The notes: generated by a model from the letters alone, not told the origin. DNA of 59,876 bases from JAAGZL01 sp964628835 (GCA_964628835.1 CAZVME010000011.1:1-59876); one strand, 5' to 3'; positions 43,170-52,220 are shown, counted from the stretch's first letter. Program-made: numbers and translations.

Positions 43170-45398
43170 GTGAACGGTTACAAAACCCTGATTATCGACT
43201 CGATCCTGCGGCGTCCCTGGACCACTCTGTTGGCAGCACTAATCGTCACCTTGCTGCTGGGGTCCGGGATCGGGCAGTTGCGGTTCGATATGTCCACGGA
43301 GCGTCTGCTGCTGGGAGACGGCGAGGCCTTGCAGACTCTGGAGCGGTTCCGGCAGGACTTTGGCAACGATGATTTGCTGGTGGTGGCAGTGCAGGATCAG
43401 CGCACTTTCTCTCACCCCGGGGCCTATATGCGGCTGAAAGAGCTCACCGAGCGCCTCGGCGCCTTGCCCGGGGTCGAGGAGGTGGTCAGCCTGGCCAACA
43501 TACCCATGCCTGGGCTCTCCAACCCCTTAGATGGCGCACCCGGTCCCATGCCCCTGACTGAACTGAGGAAGAGGCTGGTGCAGGATATTCTGGTCTCCAG
43601 CGATGACACCGTGGCGGCGATCCACATCAATCCCTCCATGGGGCTGGACGACAACGCACTGATCGCCCTGGTGGGGTCCATTGAAGAGCTTGGCCAGCAA
43701 CAGGCCAATGGTTTTTACCTGGTGGGCACGCCTTCCATAAAAAAGAGCATGATGGACGCCGTGGTGAAGGATACCCTGAATGTGACCCTGATCGTCGTGC
43801 TGCTGGTGGTGGTGGTGCTGGGTTATCTGTTTCGGGACCCCTGGTCCGTGCTGGTGCCGCTGGCCACCATTATGTTGTCTCTGATTGCGGTGGCCGGCTT
43901 CATGGGTTTTCTAGGCATCCCCCTCAACAGCTGGACCGTGCTGATCGCGCCGCTGCTGTTCGTCATTGGCATCGCTGGGCTGGTGCACATCCTGGCCAAC
44001 TACAAGGGCCAATGCGCCAGACACCACCAGCCCCTTGCGTCGCTCCAATACGCGCTTCAGGGAAACCTGATCCCCTGTCTGTTGGCCAGCATCACCACCA
44101 TGCTGGGTTTCCTGTCGCTCACCTTGGGCGAGACCCCGGTATTTTGGGGGTTTGGGGTGAGCGCTGCCTTTGGGGTGGGCACCGCCTTCATCCTCTCCAT
44201 CACCTTCATGCCAGCAGCGATCATGCTGCTGCCCAGGTTGTCGAGCGGGCTCTGCGATCCCATTAAGGTGAAGATGCCATCCATCTCGGTGCTGAGGGTA
44301 GCCATCGGCAAGGGGGCTCACCTGATCATTGGGGGCACACTGCTCCTCTGTGCCATGGCCGCTTTTGGAGTCAGCCGCATAGCGGTGGATACTGACATAC
44401 TCAATATGTTTAAGGATGACCATCCAGTCTCTGTGGCCCATGGCTTTGTGAAACAGCATTTGGCCGGCAATGCACGCCTGGAGATGATGGTGGAGGGCCA
44501 GCCAGGTCAGTTGAAATCCCTCGAGGCGCTGACATCCATCGACAATTTTCAACGCGCTCTGGACCACCACCCCCTGGTCCTACGCACCATCTCCCTGGTA
44601 GATATCATGAAGGATGTCAACACCTACTGGGCCAGTGGCGGTGGGCGCAGCGGCCTACCCAATGACCGCTTCTCGGCTAGGGACTGGTCCAGATTGGCCA
44701 AGTTTGAGGATAAGGAGAAGGTTCTATCAAGGATGATCAACCTAGATTACTCCAGGGCCCGTATCACGGTGCTCACCAAGGTCTCAGACACCCAAGATAC
44801 CAAGGTGATGATGGGCGATCTCCGCCGCGCCAGCGAGCACTTCTTCAACGGTGAGCTCATGGGCCATGTCACCGGCTCCATGGCCGTTTACACCAAGGCC
44901 ATCGGGCGCCTGGTCAATCAGCAGATCCTCTCGTTCCTGGGCGCCTGCGTCACGATCTTCCTGACCATCGCGCTGGTGTTCCGCTCCCTTGGAGTTGGTC
45001 TCTTCAGCATCATACCAAATATGCTTACAGTGCTGACCGTGTTCGGGGTGATGGGGTTGAGTATGGTGCGGCTGGATTTTTTTAATGTCATGACCGCCTC
45101 CATCGCGCTCGGCATCGCGGTGGACCATGCCATCCACTTGATGGCCCGTTTTCAGCGCCGGCTCAGGCGTGGTAACAGCGTACCCAAGGCGGTCTGGCGC
45201 AGCCTGAATGAGGTACAGACGCCCATCATCACCACCTCCCTGATTCTTGGCTTGGGATTCTTGGGAGTCGCGCTCTCCTCCTCCCTGGGCGGCACAGAGC
45301 GCTTTGCCCTGTTCACAGCCCTGGCTATCGGCGTGTCCCTATTGGCCACGCTATTCGTGTTACCGGTGCTGCTATTACGGTTGTGGCAGGACCAATAG
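43170..45398 (+). CDS. MMPL/RND-superfamily exporter
   Basis: 742 residues, inner-membrane transporter with two tandem halves. Each half has one isolated TM, a large periplasmic loop and a bundle of five TM helices (first half VTLIVVLLVVVVLGYLF, SWTVLIAPLLFVIGIAGLVH; second half FLGACVTIFLTIALVF, ASIALGIAVDHAIHLMARF). The second-half helix with GIAVDHAIH carries the Asp/His pair typical of the proton pathway in MMPL-like exporters. The start is a GTG at 43170; no strong ribosome-binding site is seen. It stands alone between the signalling cluster and the accessory region. Substrate unknown; lipid or hopanoid-type cargo is only a family-level guess. Confidence 0.9.
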   Translation: MNGYKTLIIDSILRRPWTTLLAALIVTLLLGSGIGQLRFDMSTERLLLGDGEALQTLERFRQDFGNDDLLVVAVQDQRTFSHPGAYMRLKELTERLGALPGVEEVVSLANIPMPGLSNPLDGAPGPMPLTELRKRLVQDILVSSDDTVAAIHINPSMGLDDNALIALVGSIEELGQQQANGFYLVGTPSIKKSMMDAVVKDTLNVTLIVVLLVVVVLGYLFRDPWSVLVPLATIMLSLIAVAGFMGFLGIPLNSWTVLIAPLLFVIGIAGLVHILANYKGQCARHHQPLASLQYALQGNLIPCLLASITTMLGFLSLTLGETPVFWGFGVSAAFGVGTAFILSITFMPAAIMLLPRLSSGLCDPIKVKMPSISVLRVAIGKGAHLIIGGTLLLCAMAAFGVSRIAVDTDILNMFKDDHPVSVAHGFVKQHLAGNARLEMMVEGQPGQLKSLEALTSIDNFQRALDHHPLVLRTISLVDIMKDVNTYWASGGGRSGLPNDRFSARDWSRLAKFEDKEKVLSRMINLDYSRARITVLTKVSDTQDTKVMMGDLRRASEHFFNGELMGHVTGSMAVYTKAIGRLVNQQILSFLGACVTIFLTIALVFRSLGVGLFSIIPNMLTVLTVFGVMGLSMVRLDFFNVMTASIALGIAVDHAIHLMARFQRRLRRGNSVPKAVWRSLNEVQTPIITTSLILGLGFLGVALSSSLGGTERFALFTALAIGVSLLATLFVLPVLLLRLWQDQ

Positions 45399-45414
45399 CG
45401 AGCCTCGGTAGAGC

Positions 45415-45543
45415 TTACTCCTCTGAGTACAGCTGGTAGATGCCCCCTTGGGACTTATGTGACACCTTGGGGTACAGCTCCAACCACGCCTCGCTGAGGC
45501 GGTGGCAAATAGGGAATAATTGCCGTATCACTTTTTCCTGGCA
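45415..45543 (-). pseudogene. C-terminal fragment of an unidentified protein, cut at the tRNA relic
   Basis: Minus-strand reading gives VIRQLFPICHRLSEAWLELY, then PKVSHKSQGGIYQLYSEE and a TAA at 45415-45417. The sequence looks protein-like but I do not recognise the family. Its reading frame emerges from the terminator of the tRNA relic, with no start, so an integration or deletion joined the two. It is convergent with the exporter gene. Confidence 0.35.
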
Positions 45544-45544
45544 C

Positions 45545-45580
45545 AAAAAAAGCGGCTGTCAGACAATCTGATAACCGCTT
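45545..45580 (-). terminator. Rho-independent terminator downstream of the tRNA relic
   Basis: On the minus strand AAGCGG..TCAGA-TTG-TCTGA..CCGCTT folds into a long hairpin with a 3-base loop (AGCGG/CCGCT and TCAGA/TCTGA arms) followed by seven T. It sits about 15-20 bases after the CCA end of the tRNA-like sequence, where a tRNA terminator is expected. A related copy lies at 54981-55019. Confidence 0.8.
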
Positions 45581-45592
45581 AACTTGCTTACG

Positions 45593-45645
45593 CTAATATG
45601 GCGCGCCCGGAAGGATTAGAGCCTACGACCACCTGGTTCGTAGAT
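45593..45645 (-). pseudogene. 3'-half relic of a tRNA-Arg(ACG)-like gene (copy A)
   Basis: Minus strand: CTACGAA anticodon loop (anticodon ACG), CCAGG 3' stem, TGGTC variable loop, a T-arm region GTAGG..CCTTC, then CGGGCGC-G-CCA acceptor strand with encoded CCA. The 5' stem of the anticodon arm and everything upstream is missing, and the T-loop reads CTCTAAT instead of TTCGAAT, so this is not a functional tRNA. Similarity begins exactly at the anticodon loop, a common crossover point for tRNA-targeting integrases. Interpreted as an attachment-site remnant. Confidence 0.7.
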
Positions 45646-45703
45646 CTCCATAGCGATCATAACATATTGTTTTTACTATCATTGCTGTCCAGTTAACTGA
45701 AAT

Positions 45704-45790
45704 CCGTCATACCGGGCTTGACCCGGTATCCAGTAAGTCTTTAAAAAACCTGGATTCCGGATCAGCAAAAAACGCTGTCCGGAATGACGG
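45704..45790. repeat. Dispersed palindromic intergenic element
   Basis: Two nested hairpins. The left one is ATACCGGG..CCCGGTAT inside ccgtcat..atccag. The right one is ATTCCGGA-x-CAGC..GCTG-x-TCCGGAAT, ending atgacgg. The outer ends (CCGTCAT / ATGACGG) and inner ends (TCCAG / CTGGA) also pair. This arrangement (GTCAT-x-CCGG..CCGG-ATCCAG) is familiar from repeated intergenic palindromes of gammaproteobacteria. Only one copy is seen in this window. Confidence 0.7.
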
Positions 45791-45795
45791 GGGGG

Positions 45796-46514
45796 TTTTG
45801 ATTTTCATGTCTCCCAGGCTTCTATGCATTCTTCTAGCTTTTATCACTAAGGTTTCTAACCAAATTCATCGGAAGTTAACGGGACAGTAGTGTTTTACTA
45901 TACTGATTGGCAGGATGCCGTTGCATATTGCAGTACTACGCACAACCGTACTGAACTGATCCCGGCAAAAGTTTGGCAGTGGCATTGTTGCTGAGATTAA
46001 AGTTGCCAGCCTGAAACCAGATCTGGAGATGAAGAAGCTGTCTGAGGGAAAACTCCTTATGACAGAATTCAAGGCAAGGATCATTTTCACTTCCAGAACC
46101 GAGTAGTCCCAACTGTTGTTTCAAACTCCATTCCTTATTTCAAGGGTGTAACATCAGCAATCAGATAACGGCTACAAGTAATCCACTTCAAGTACTCGCT
46201 CAAAGACCCAAAGCAATGCAAGGCTAAGGATCCATATAGCCGCAACACAGGTAACTCCCATATAACCAGCTGCCATACTTGTCTAGAATGGAGATAAACT
46301 CGAATATAAATTGCTTTAGAATTCAGACTGGCGGAAAATAACCATAAAAATCACCTGGGATAACCAGGATAGATACAAAATTACTTTACGGTGTGCCGAT
46401 GACACGCACACTGATATGCGCTATCGCAGAAGCAACACTGTACGCATTTCACAAACAATAAAGGGTACGCCGAAATATAGGCGTTTGGAAAATCACTAAG
46501 CTGGAGTTGACCCA
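45796..46514. other. Intergenic stretch upstream of the DUF3313 gene
   Basis: About 700 AT-richer bases. Overlapping minus-strand frames at 45866-46124 have no recognisable product. It may be a degraded mobile element, but I could not align it to a family. No RNA gene seen. Confidence 0.4.
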
Positions 46515-47177
46515 ATGAAAAAGCACTCTTTACGTGGCATTCTATTTCTCTATTTAGCTAGTCTCATGACCCTGAACCCCGTCTGGAGTAGCAGCAATGT
46601 TTCCACCAGCGCCTTCATAGAGGGTAAGGTCGCGCTGAACCCCGATCCAGATCGGCATGGCGCATACAGCTATCATAAGGCCGGTTTAGACCTGGGACGC
46701 TACAACCGTATCGTCATTCTGCCAGTGGAGATATGGATACATCCAAACTCCAAATACAATGGCATAAGCCCGGACGAGCTAAAAGCTCTTGCAGACACCT
46801 TCAGGGAAATTCTGGTGGACGAGTTGGAGCCGGCATACCCGGTAGTCGACAAGACCGGCCCTGGAACCATGGTGGTCCGTCTGGCCATCACCGGGATAAA
46901 ATTAAAAAAGAAGAAGCGCGGACTATTCGGTTACACACCAATAGGATTTGTGGCAGGCGCAACCACCGGGGCCTACAGAAAAATAACCCTCAAGGATGCG
47001 ACCATCGAGGCTGAGTTACTTGACGCGGGTACTAGCAAACGGCTGGGGGTCCTGGTGGATACCAGCATTGCTGAAGCAACGGAGAAGATGTCCTGGAAGG
47101 ATATTGAGAAGAGCCTTCGGTTCTATGCAAAACGCTTTCGCGGTCGTCTGGACAAAGCCCATGCCAACGGCCGGTAA
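46515..47177 (+). CDS. DUF3313-like exported protein
   Basis: 220 residues with an N-terminal signal peptide (MKKHSLRGILFLYLASLM; cleavage near VWSS). The body contains LGRYNRIVILPVEIWI, LKALADTFREILVDELEPAY, LAITGIKLKKKKRGLFGYTP and IGFVAGATTG, matching the DUF3313 pattern of a beta-rich envelope protein; no lipobox Cys is evident. The C-terminal helix reads FYAKRFRGRLDKAHAN. A divergent paralogue with the same landmarks lies at 50392-51066 on the other strand. It ends 35 bases before the patatin gene, possibly forming an operon. Function unknown. Confidence 0.8.
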   Translation: MKKHSLRGILFLYLASLMTLNPVWSSSNVSTSAFIEGKVALNPDPDRHGAYSYHKAGLDLGRYNRIVILPVEIWIHPNSKYNGISPDELKALADTFREILVDELEPAYPVVDKTGPGTMVVRLAITGIKLKKKKRGLFGYTPIGFVAGATTGAYRKITLKDATIEAELLDAGTSKRLGVLVDTSIAEATEKMSWKDIEKSLRFYAKRFRGRLDKAHANGR

Positions 47178-47211
47178 TTCACCCATAAACACTTTAGCGA
47201 ACCAATTCACC

Positions 47212-49443
47212 ATGACTAGTCAAACAAACCGAGGCCAATTCAAAGTGGTGAGCACAATCATAATTGCCATCATTGCGGTACTGCCCTACATCTGGATTAC
47301 ACCCGCTGCGGCTGGTATAGAGCCAACCGGCGAGCGGCCAAAGATAGGTCTGGCGCTAAGTGGCGGCGGGGCACGTGGCGCTGCCCACGTCGGTGTACTC
47401 AAGGTCCTGGAGAAGCTAGGCATATCCGTAGATTACATTGCCGGCACCAGCATGGGGGCGGTGATCGGCGGCCTCTACGCCTCTGGCATGAGCGCAGCCG
47501 AAATAGAGAGGCAACTGGACCGCATAGACTGGGACAGGGTATTCAGCGACCCACCGTCGCGCCCGGAACGATCCCTGCGCCGCAAACAGGATGACCGGTT
47601 GTACCTGGTAAAGGGTAAGGCCGGCGTCTCAAACCAGGGCGTCCGCTTGCCTCAGGCAGCGGTCCAGGGCCAGAAGTTCAACCTGATCCTGAAGGCACTG
47701 ACCCTGCCGGTGGCCGGAATCGGAGATTTTGATCACCTGCCCATCCCCTTCCGGGCAGTAGCTATGGACATCACCACCGGGGCTGAGGTGGTGATCGGCT
47801 CTGGCGATCTGGCCCGGGCCATGCGCGCCAGCATGGCTATCCCCGCTGCATTTGCAGCAGTGGAGATGGACGGACGGTTGCTGGTGGACGGCGGTGCCGC
47901 CAACAACCTGCCCATCTCTGTGGTACGGAAGATGGGCGCGGAGATCGTAATCGCCATCGACATCAGTTCCCCCCTACTGGGGCGGGACGAACTGAAAAGC
48001 CCCTTGGCGGTACTGAATCAGCTTACCGGATTGCTGACTCGACGTAACGTGGATGCACAGACCAAGACCCTCACGAAACGGGACCTGCTGATCGTGCCTG
48101 AACTGGGCACCATTTCAACCATGGACTTCGACCGTGTGCTTGATGCCGTAGAGGTGGGCCGCATGGCCAGCCTCAAACTAAATACAGACCTGCAACACCT
48201 GGCCACGTCCCAAGGCCAGAAGCGCACGATTCCAAAGCAGATCTGGGTCCCGCCGTCCATCCAATTCATACGTTTCGAGAACCGCTCCAAACTTAGTGAA
48301 GCCATGCTTGCAGAGCATCTGGGTATGCAGACTGGTGAGATCCTGAACCTGACCAAACTTGAAGCAGGTATCGGCCGGATCTACGGTCTGGACATCTTTG
48401 AGAGCGTGCGTTACGACTTGGTGGAAGAGAATGGACGCTCCGGCATCGTGGTTTATGCCCAAGAGAAAACCTGGGGTACCGACTCCCTGCAGGGCGGTCT
48501 GGAGATCTCCAGCACTTTCAACGGGGACTCATCTTTCAACATCGGCGCCGCTTACACCATGATACCGCTGAACTCACTCAACGGTGAGTGGCGCACCGCA
48601 CTGCAGATCGGCGAGGAGCCAGCACTGGCCACAGAGATCTACCAACCTCTAGACCCGGCTGCCCGTTACTTCGTTCACGGTGCAGTTTTCTGGCAGAACC
48701 GTAGCGTGCGCATGTTCACCGGCAATGACGGTCGTGCGGAGGTGGAATACAATGTCCAGCGTCTCGGGCTGGAACTGGGGGCAGGCAGGAACTTCGGCAA
48801 CTGGGGCGAGTTCCGCGTCGGCCTGCGGCGCTCCATGGGGGATGCGGACGTGAGCGTGGGCGCACCTGCCATGAGTGGTTTTGACTTCGACGACGGACAG
48901 TTCTTCGCCCGCCTGCGGGCCGACAGTCTGGACAACGTGCATTTCCCCAGGTCCGGCTTCTTCGGCCAGCTGGAGTGGGTAGCTGCGCGCGAGGATCTGG
49001 GTTCAGACACCTCATACGACCAGTCGCTGATACGTCTGGTGGGGGCCAAGACCTGGGATGATCATACCTTGATCGGTGGCGTTCAATTCAATACCACCAT
49101 CGACAGCGATGCGCCTATACAGAGCCGTTTCCGGCTCGGTGGATTCATGCGGCTCTCTGGACTGGCGACGAACGAACTGTCGGGGCAGCATTCTGGGCTG
49201 CTCACGGTAGCGTACCAGAAGCGCTTGTATGACAGTGAATGGTTCCCGGTCTTCGCCGGCGGCGCCCTGCAGGCGGGTAACACCTGGGAACACCGCTCTG
49301 ATATCAGCACCAATGACCTGATCTACAGCGGGACTCTATTCCTCGGTGCAGACACTCCAATTGGACCCGTATACCTAGGCTACGGCCATGCTGAGGGTGG
49401 ACGTAGTGCTGGTTATCTATTCCTTGGACAGCCGTTCTTCTGA
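47212..49443 (+). CDS. PlpD-like patatin phospholipase with beta-barrel (type Vd secretion candidate)
   Basis: About 743 residues from the ATG at 47212; the frame is open upstream but overlaps the DUF3313 gene there. An N-terminal hydrophobic signal (VSTIIIAIIAVLPYIWI, cleavage near PAAAG) leads to a patatin domain (about 45-315) with oxyanion loop SGGGARGAAHVG, nucleophile Ser in AGTSMGAVIGG, and catalytic Asp in LLVDGGAANNLP. A POTRA-like segment (about 350-430) and a BamA/TamA-type outer-membrane beta-barrel follow, ending SAGYLFLGQPFF with a C-terminal aromatic. This is the PlpD/type Vd architecture: a lipase displayed or released through its own barrel. Catalytic dyad intact. Confidence 0.92.
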   Translation: MTSQTNRGQFKVVSTIIIAIIAVLPYIWITPAAAGIEPTGERPKIGLALSGGGARGAAHVGVLKVLEKLGISVDYIAGTSMGAVIGGLYASGMSAAEIERQLDRIDWDRVFSDPPSRPERSLRRKQDDRLYLVKGKAGVSNQGVRLPQAAVQGQKFNLILKALTLPVAGIGDFDHLPIPFRAVAMDITTGAEVVIGSGDLARAMRASMAIPAAFAAVEMDGRLLVDGGAANNLPISVVRKMGAEIVIAIDISSPLLGRDELKSPLAVLNQLTGLLTRRNVDAQTKTLTKRDLLIVPELGTISTMDFDRVLDAVEVGRMASLKLNTDLQHLATSQGQKRTIPKQIWVPPSIQFIRFENRSKLSEAMLAEHLGMQTGEILNLTKLEAGIGRIYGLDIFESVRYDLVEENGRSGIVVYAQEKTWGTDSLQGGLEISSTFNGDSSFNIGAAYTMIPLNSLNGEWRTALQIGEEPALATEIYQPLDPAARYFVHGAVFWQNRSVRMFTGNDGRAEVEYNVQRLGLELGAGRNFGNWGEFRVGLRRSMGDADVSVGAPAMSGFDFDDGQFFARLRADSLDNVHFPRSGFFGQLEWVAAREDLGSDTSYDQSLIRLVGAKTWDDHTLIGGVQFNTTIDSDAPIQSRFRLGGFMRLSGLATNELSGQHSGLLTVAYQKRLYDSEWFPVFAGGALQAGNTWEHRSDISTNDLIYSGTLFLGADTPIGPVYLGYGHAEGGRSAGYLFLGQPFF

Positions 49444-49971
49444 TGACCGGGGTGGGTACTGACTGTATCGTGAGCAGTGTTTTTATGCCTGCAGCTGACG
49501 GTCACCCATCTCGGACGTGTACCGGGGTGATAACCTTCACCCACCTGATGATGGTGGCGTTACCGGTTGTCTCTGGTTGCGCCTCGCGACCATCCGGATG
49601 AGTCGAGTTTCCTGCCGTTGAGTGAAGCGGCATACGTGTTCCCAACGCTGCCGGCCATGGAGAGCGAACGTGAAGGCCGGTAGTCCCCAGTAGGCGATGC
49701 CGTCTGTAGATTCGGAATTAGGAGCGGTAGCGAGTGATGCAGAAGATACAGCAGCGGCTATCATCGCCGTAGAGTCATTGAGGGAGTCATGATGTAGTGA
49801 GCACAAGCAGCTTGCTGCAATGTGCATACGGAATCGTGACGTACGCAGGACGGCTGGGGCAAAAGGAAAGGCTGCCGCGTTTGCGAGTCATTTTTGGATA
49901 GGGATAGCCAAAAATGTTTTACGAGGTAGCGGCACTATCGAATACCTGTCCCTGGTGGATTACGCTGCCCG
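49444..49971. other. Intergenic stretch without a supported gene
   Basis: About 530 bases. A 96-codon minus frame (49537-49827) has no recognisable product. The GC-rich repeated gcgg/ccgg blocks could be a degraded element or structured RNA, but nothing can be assigned. Confidence 0.4.
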
Positions 49972-50202
49972 TTACAGTTCGTTATAAATCGTAACTCTCC
50001 AGCTGCCAGCTGTTGAAAGTATCTCCAGGTCCACCGACTCTTTGATACCGAGCCCCCCGGCCATCAGGCGGTGGCCCAGGACGGTCGGCTCTCCAACCGT
50101 CTCGGCCCCTTCAAATTTTTGCAGCAATTCCTGTTGAACGTCCGCCGTATTGACTTCAGCCGCGGTGACTCCGGTAAGCATTATCAACAGAAGGAAAAGC
50201 AA
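49972..50202 (-). CDS. Small putative secreted protein
   Basis: 76 residues. Residues 1-14 (MLFLLLIMLTGVTA) look like a signal peptide cleaved after TAA. The remainder (about 60 residues; VNTADVQQELLQKFEGAETV, ESVDLEILSTAGSWRVTIYN) has alternating hydrophobics consistent with a small folded domain. No family recognised. It lies on the same strand as the downstream-facing DUF3313 paralogue but about 190 bases after it. Confidence 0.45.
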   Translation of the reverse strand: MLFLLLIMLTGVTAAEVNTADVQQELLQKFEGAETVGEPTVLGHRLMAGGLGIKESVDLEILSTAGSWRVTIYNEL

Positions 50203-50391
50203 TGCCTATAACCATTTGTTCGAGAAGATGATTAGCCATGCTGATTTTATTTGTACGTTACCTTCAATAAAAAATACTAGGAAATACTTCAAATCAAGCT
50301 TTTGCCTCATAGGGGTAACATCATCAGCTACCAGCGAACACCGGCCTAAGCATTCACATATTCATTCCGAATAGACACCAACTTACAGTCA

Positions 50392-51066
50392 TTAATTTGC
50401 GTGTGCCTTATCCAGGCGTGCACGAATTTGTTTGCCATAGAAGCGGAACGTCTCTTGAATTGCTGCCCAAGACATTTTTTCTGCATCAGTCTTATCGCCG
50501 CGAAAGGGGCGTTGATCAAAACGAACAACTATTAGTTTATTCGTCTGCGTATCAATCGCCTCCATTTCAACCGATGCCTCCACAAGAGATATATTCCTGG
50601 GTTTCCCTGCCAGGATTTTGACGTCACCCGCCACCAGGCCTATAGGTGTGTCGCTGAACAAACCGCTCTTTTTTTTCTTGAGATACACGTCGGTCAACGC
50701 AATACCTATGCTTAGCACATCAGGCCCTCCTTTGCTTACCACTGGATAGGCCGGTTCAAGTTGTTCAATCAATACAGCTCGCATGGAATCTGCAAGCGCT
50801 TTCATTTTATCTGGTTCGATACCTTTATACTCTGAGTAAGGTGCAATCCATATCTCCACCGGATTCAACAGGATTTTATTATAGTTCTTTAAGCTGCTTT
50901 CTTTGCTGTCCCAACCCCAGACGCCTTCTGTTCCTGAAAACTCCAGCACTGGAGGTTCAAAAATAAAACCAGACAATTTTGAGTGATCTTTCGCAAAGAC
51001 AGGGGTTACCAAAGATATTAAAAAGCTCACAAATAACCAGCAAGCCGCTACCAATAATTTCATCAT
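50392..51066 (-). CDS. DUF3313-like exported protein, paralogue
   Basis: 224 residues, signal peptide about 1-25 (WLFVSFLISLVTPVFA). Landmarks shared with the protein at 46515-47177: YNKILLNPVEIWIAPYSEYK, MKALADSMRAVLIEQLEPAY, IALTDVYLKKKKSGLFSDTP, IGLVAG and the ending ARLDKAHAN. The remainder is well diverged, so the duplication is old or the copies came separately. An insert FDQRPFRGDKTDAEK is absent from the other copy. Its ATG is preceded by GGAG. Role unknown; presumably periplasmic or envelope-associated. Confidence 0.8.
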   Translation of the reverse strand: MMKLLVAACWLFVSFLISLVTPVFAKDHSKLSGFIFEPPVLEFSGTEGVWGWDSKESSLKNYNKILLNPVEIWIAPYSEYKGIEPDKMKALADSMRAVLIEQLEPAYPVVSKGGPDVLSIGIALTDVYLKKKKSGLFSDTPIGLVAGDVKILAGKPRNISLVEASVEMEAIDTQTNKLIVVRFDQRPFRGDKTDAEKMSWAAIQETFRFYGKQIRARLDKAHAN

Positions 51067-51488
51067 AATTCTCCTTCGGGACCAAATTTATCTAGAACTT
51101 AACCTACAGGATTTCCACAGTACAAAAACACGCATGGTTTCTATTGTACCTACGCAATCTAAAAGGACTTCTTATGTGGTCACTTTACTGCTCATCTTGA
51201 TTCTTCACCAGTTTTCAATGTCACTCCCCACTTAACTTTAGCGGATCGTCGTAAAAAAATGAGCGGCTTGGAGATACTGGTTGGAATAAAATAGAGGCCT
51301 GACCTCACTGGCCTTTGGTTCCAACTCAGTTGCAGATCGTTTCGGCGTACTCCACCGAGACGGTGCCGCTAATGCAGGTAACCAAAGAGGTCACGGTCGG
51401 CTAGGAAGATCCGGTGATCTGGCGCTGGGGCCGCCGCAGCCACCACGGTACTCGGCATGGCGCCACTGCTCCTGGTTAGTTTCCCGTG
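51067..51488. other. Intergenic stretch, probably eroded coding DNA
   Basis: About 420 bases with no intact gene. The half next to 51489 is GC-richer than its surroundings and may belong to the eroded membrane-protein fragment there; no confident alignment. Confidence 0.4.
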
Positions 51489-51593
51489 GTCATGACCGCA
51501 GACAAAGTCGTTCACAGCAGGGGAAACTACCTCTTTATGCTGGCGGCATTGCTGATGGTGTTGTTCATCGGGCCGATGTGGACAACCACTATT
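51489..51593 (+). pseudogene. N-terminal fragment resembling an ion-channel-type membrane protein
   Basis: Plus-strand frame MTADKVVHSRGNYLFMLAAL then LMVLFIGPM: a short charged N-terminus and a first membrane helix of the kind seen in small bacterial two-TM channel proteins. The following sequence does not continue the family and reads into an EAL fragment in another frame. Family assignment is tentative; truncation is clear. Confidence 0.35.
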
Positions 51594-51619
51594 AAGACGA
51601 CCGAACAAATACAATCAGC

Positions 51620-51727
51620 GTTGATAATTCTGAATTTCACATGGTATATATGCCAACTATCGCGTTGAAAAACAATCGATGCGCCGGTGCCGAAGCGCTA
51701 GTTCGATGGCACACGAAAATGAGTTAG
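51620..51727 (+). pseudogene. N-terminal fragment of an EAL domain
   Basis: In frame from 51620: EFHMVYMPTIALKNNRCAGA then EALVRWHTKMS and a stop. This matches the opening of an EAL domain (EFxLVYQPIVxLxxxRxxGAEALVRW). Only about 35 residues remain. It is on the same strand as the EAL C-terminal relic at 29532-29828, though 22 kb away. Confidence 0.7.
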
Positions 51728-51751
51728 TTACACCACCTGAAAAACAAGCTG

Positions 51752-52114
51752 TTAGTCTTCAGCCAACCACAAACGTGCATCTGCTGCCTGTTCTGGAAGA
51801 AAATATTCAATAGGTACTGGCCTTAGACCTTGCAAGGTAAAGGCGGTGACTAGATCTTGCCATTTCTCGTCACCCACAATAGCGAACTTCTTAATATACG
51901 GATCGTTGCGATCGATAAATGATGTATCCTCCCATCCCTCCACTCTTTCCCATCCGGTGAAGTTCTCCAAGGTAACCATAATCTTTATATTTCCCACACT
52001 CTGGATCAGAGAATCAATTTCACTCTGGATTTTATTAAACTCCTCCTTGCCAAGTTGACCGGACACACGAAAAACAGCCCGGTTATTATTTTCCAGTTCC
52101 CGGTGTATCGACAC
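51752..52114 (-). CDS. SpoIIAA-like (STAS-type) protein
   Basis: 120 residues, cytosolic, no signal. Pattern of the SpoIIAA-like family (PF11964): FRVSGQLGKEEFNKIQSEID, IKIMVTLENFTGWERVEGWE, IKKFAIVGDEKWQDLV, a C-terminal EYFLPEQAADARLWL with the usual aromatic-acidic ending. Such proteins are small STAS-fold modules of unclear role, often in stress or membrane contexts. Stands alone between EAL debris and the DUF2950 gene. Confidence 0.85.
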   Translation of the reverse strand: MSIHRELENNNRAVFRVSGQLGKEEFNKIQSEIDSLIQSVGNIKIMVTLENFTGWERVEGWEDTSFIDRNDPYIKKFAIVGDEKWQDLVTAFTLQGLRPVPIEYFLPEQAADARLWLAED

Positions 52115-52220
52115 AGCTTAATCAATACCCGTTTATTTGATATTATCAGAAACTGAGGGCAAGTAACCTCAAATTTCACTATGTTTGTCTTTCAACTTCA
52201 GACGACATTATATGCCCAGG

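Noticed and set aside
45866..46124. Overlapping minus frames that might be a transposase remnant
   Set aside because: No transposase motif (no DDE context or inverted repeats) could be found.
49537..49827. 96-codon minus-strand frame and a possible group II intron-like RNA around 49.5-49.9 kb
   Set aside because: No domain and no reverse-transcriptase motifs; I could not identify the conserved intron domain V, so nothing can be claimed.
51369..51614. 81-codon minus frame rich in His/Pro/Ala
   Set aside because: Antisense to the channel-like fragment; no start signal or domain.
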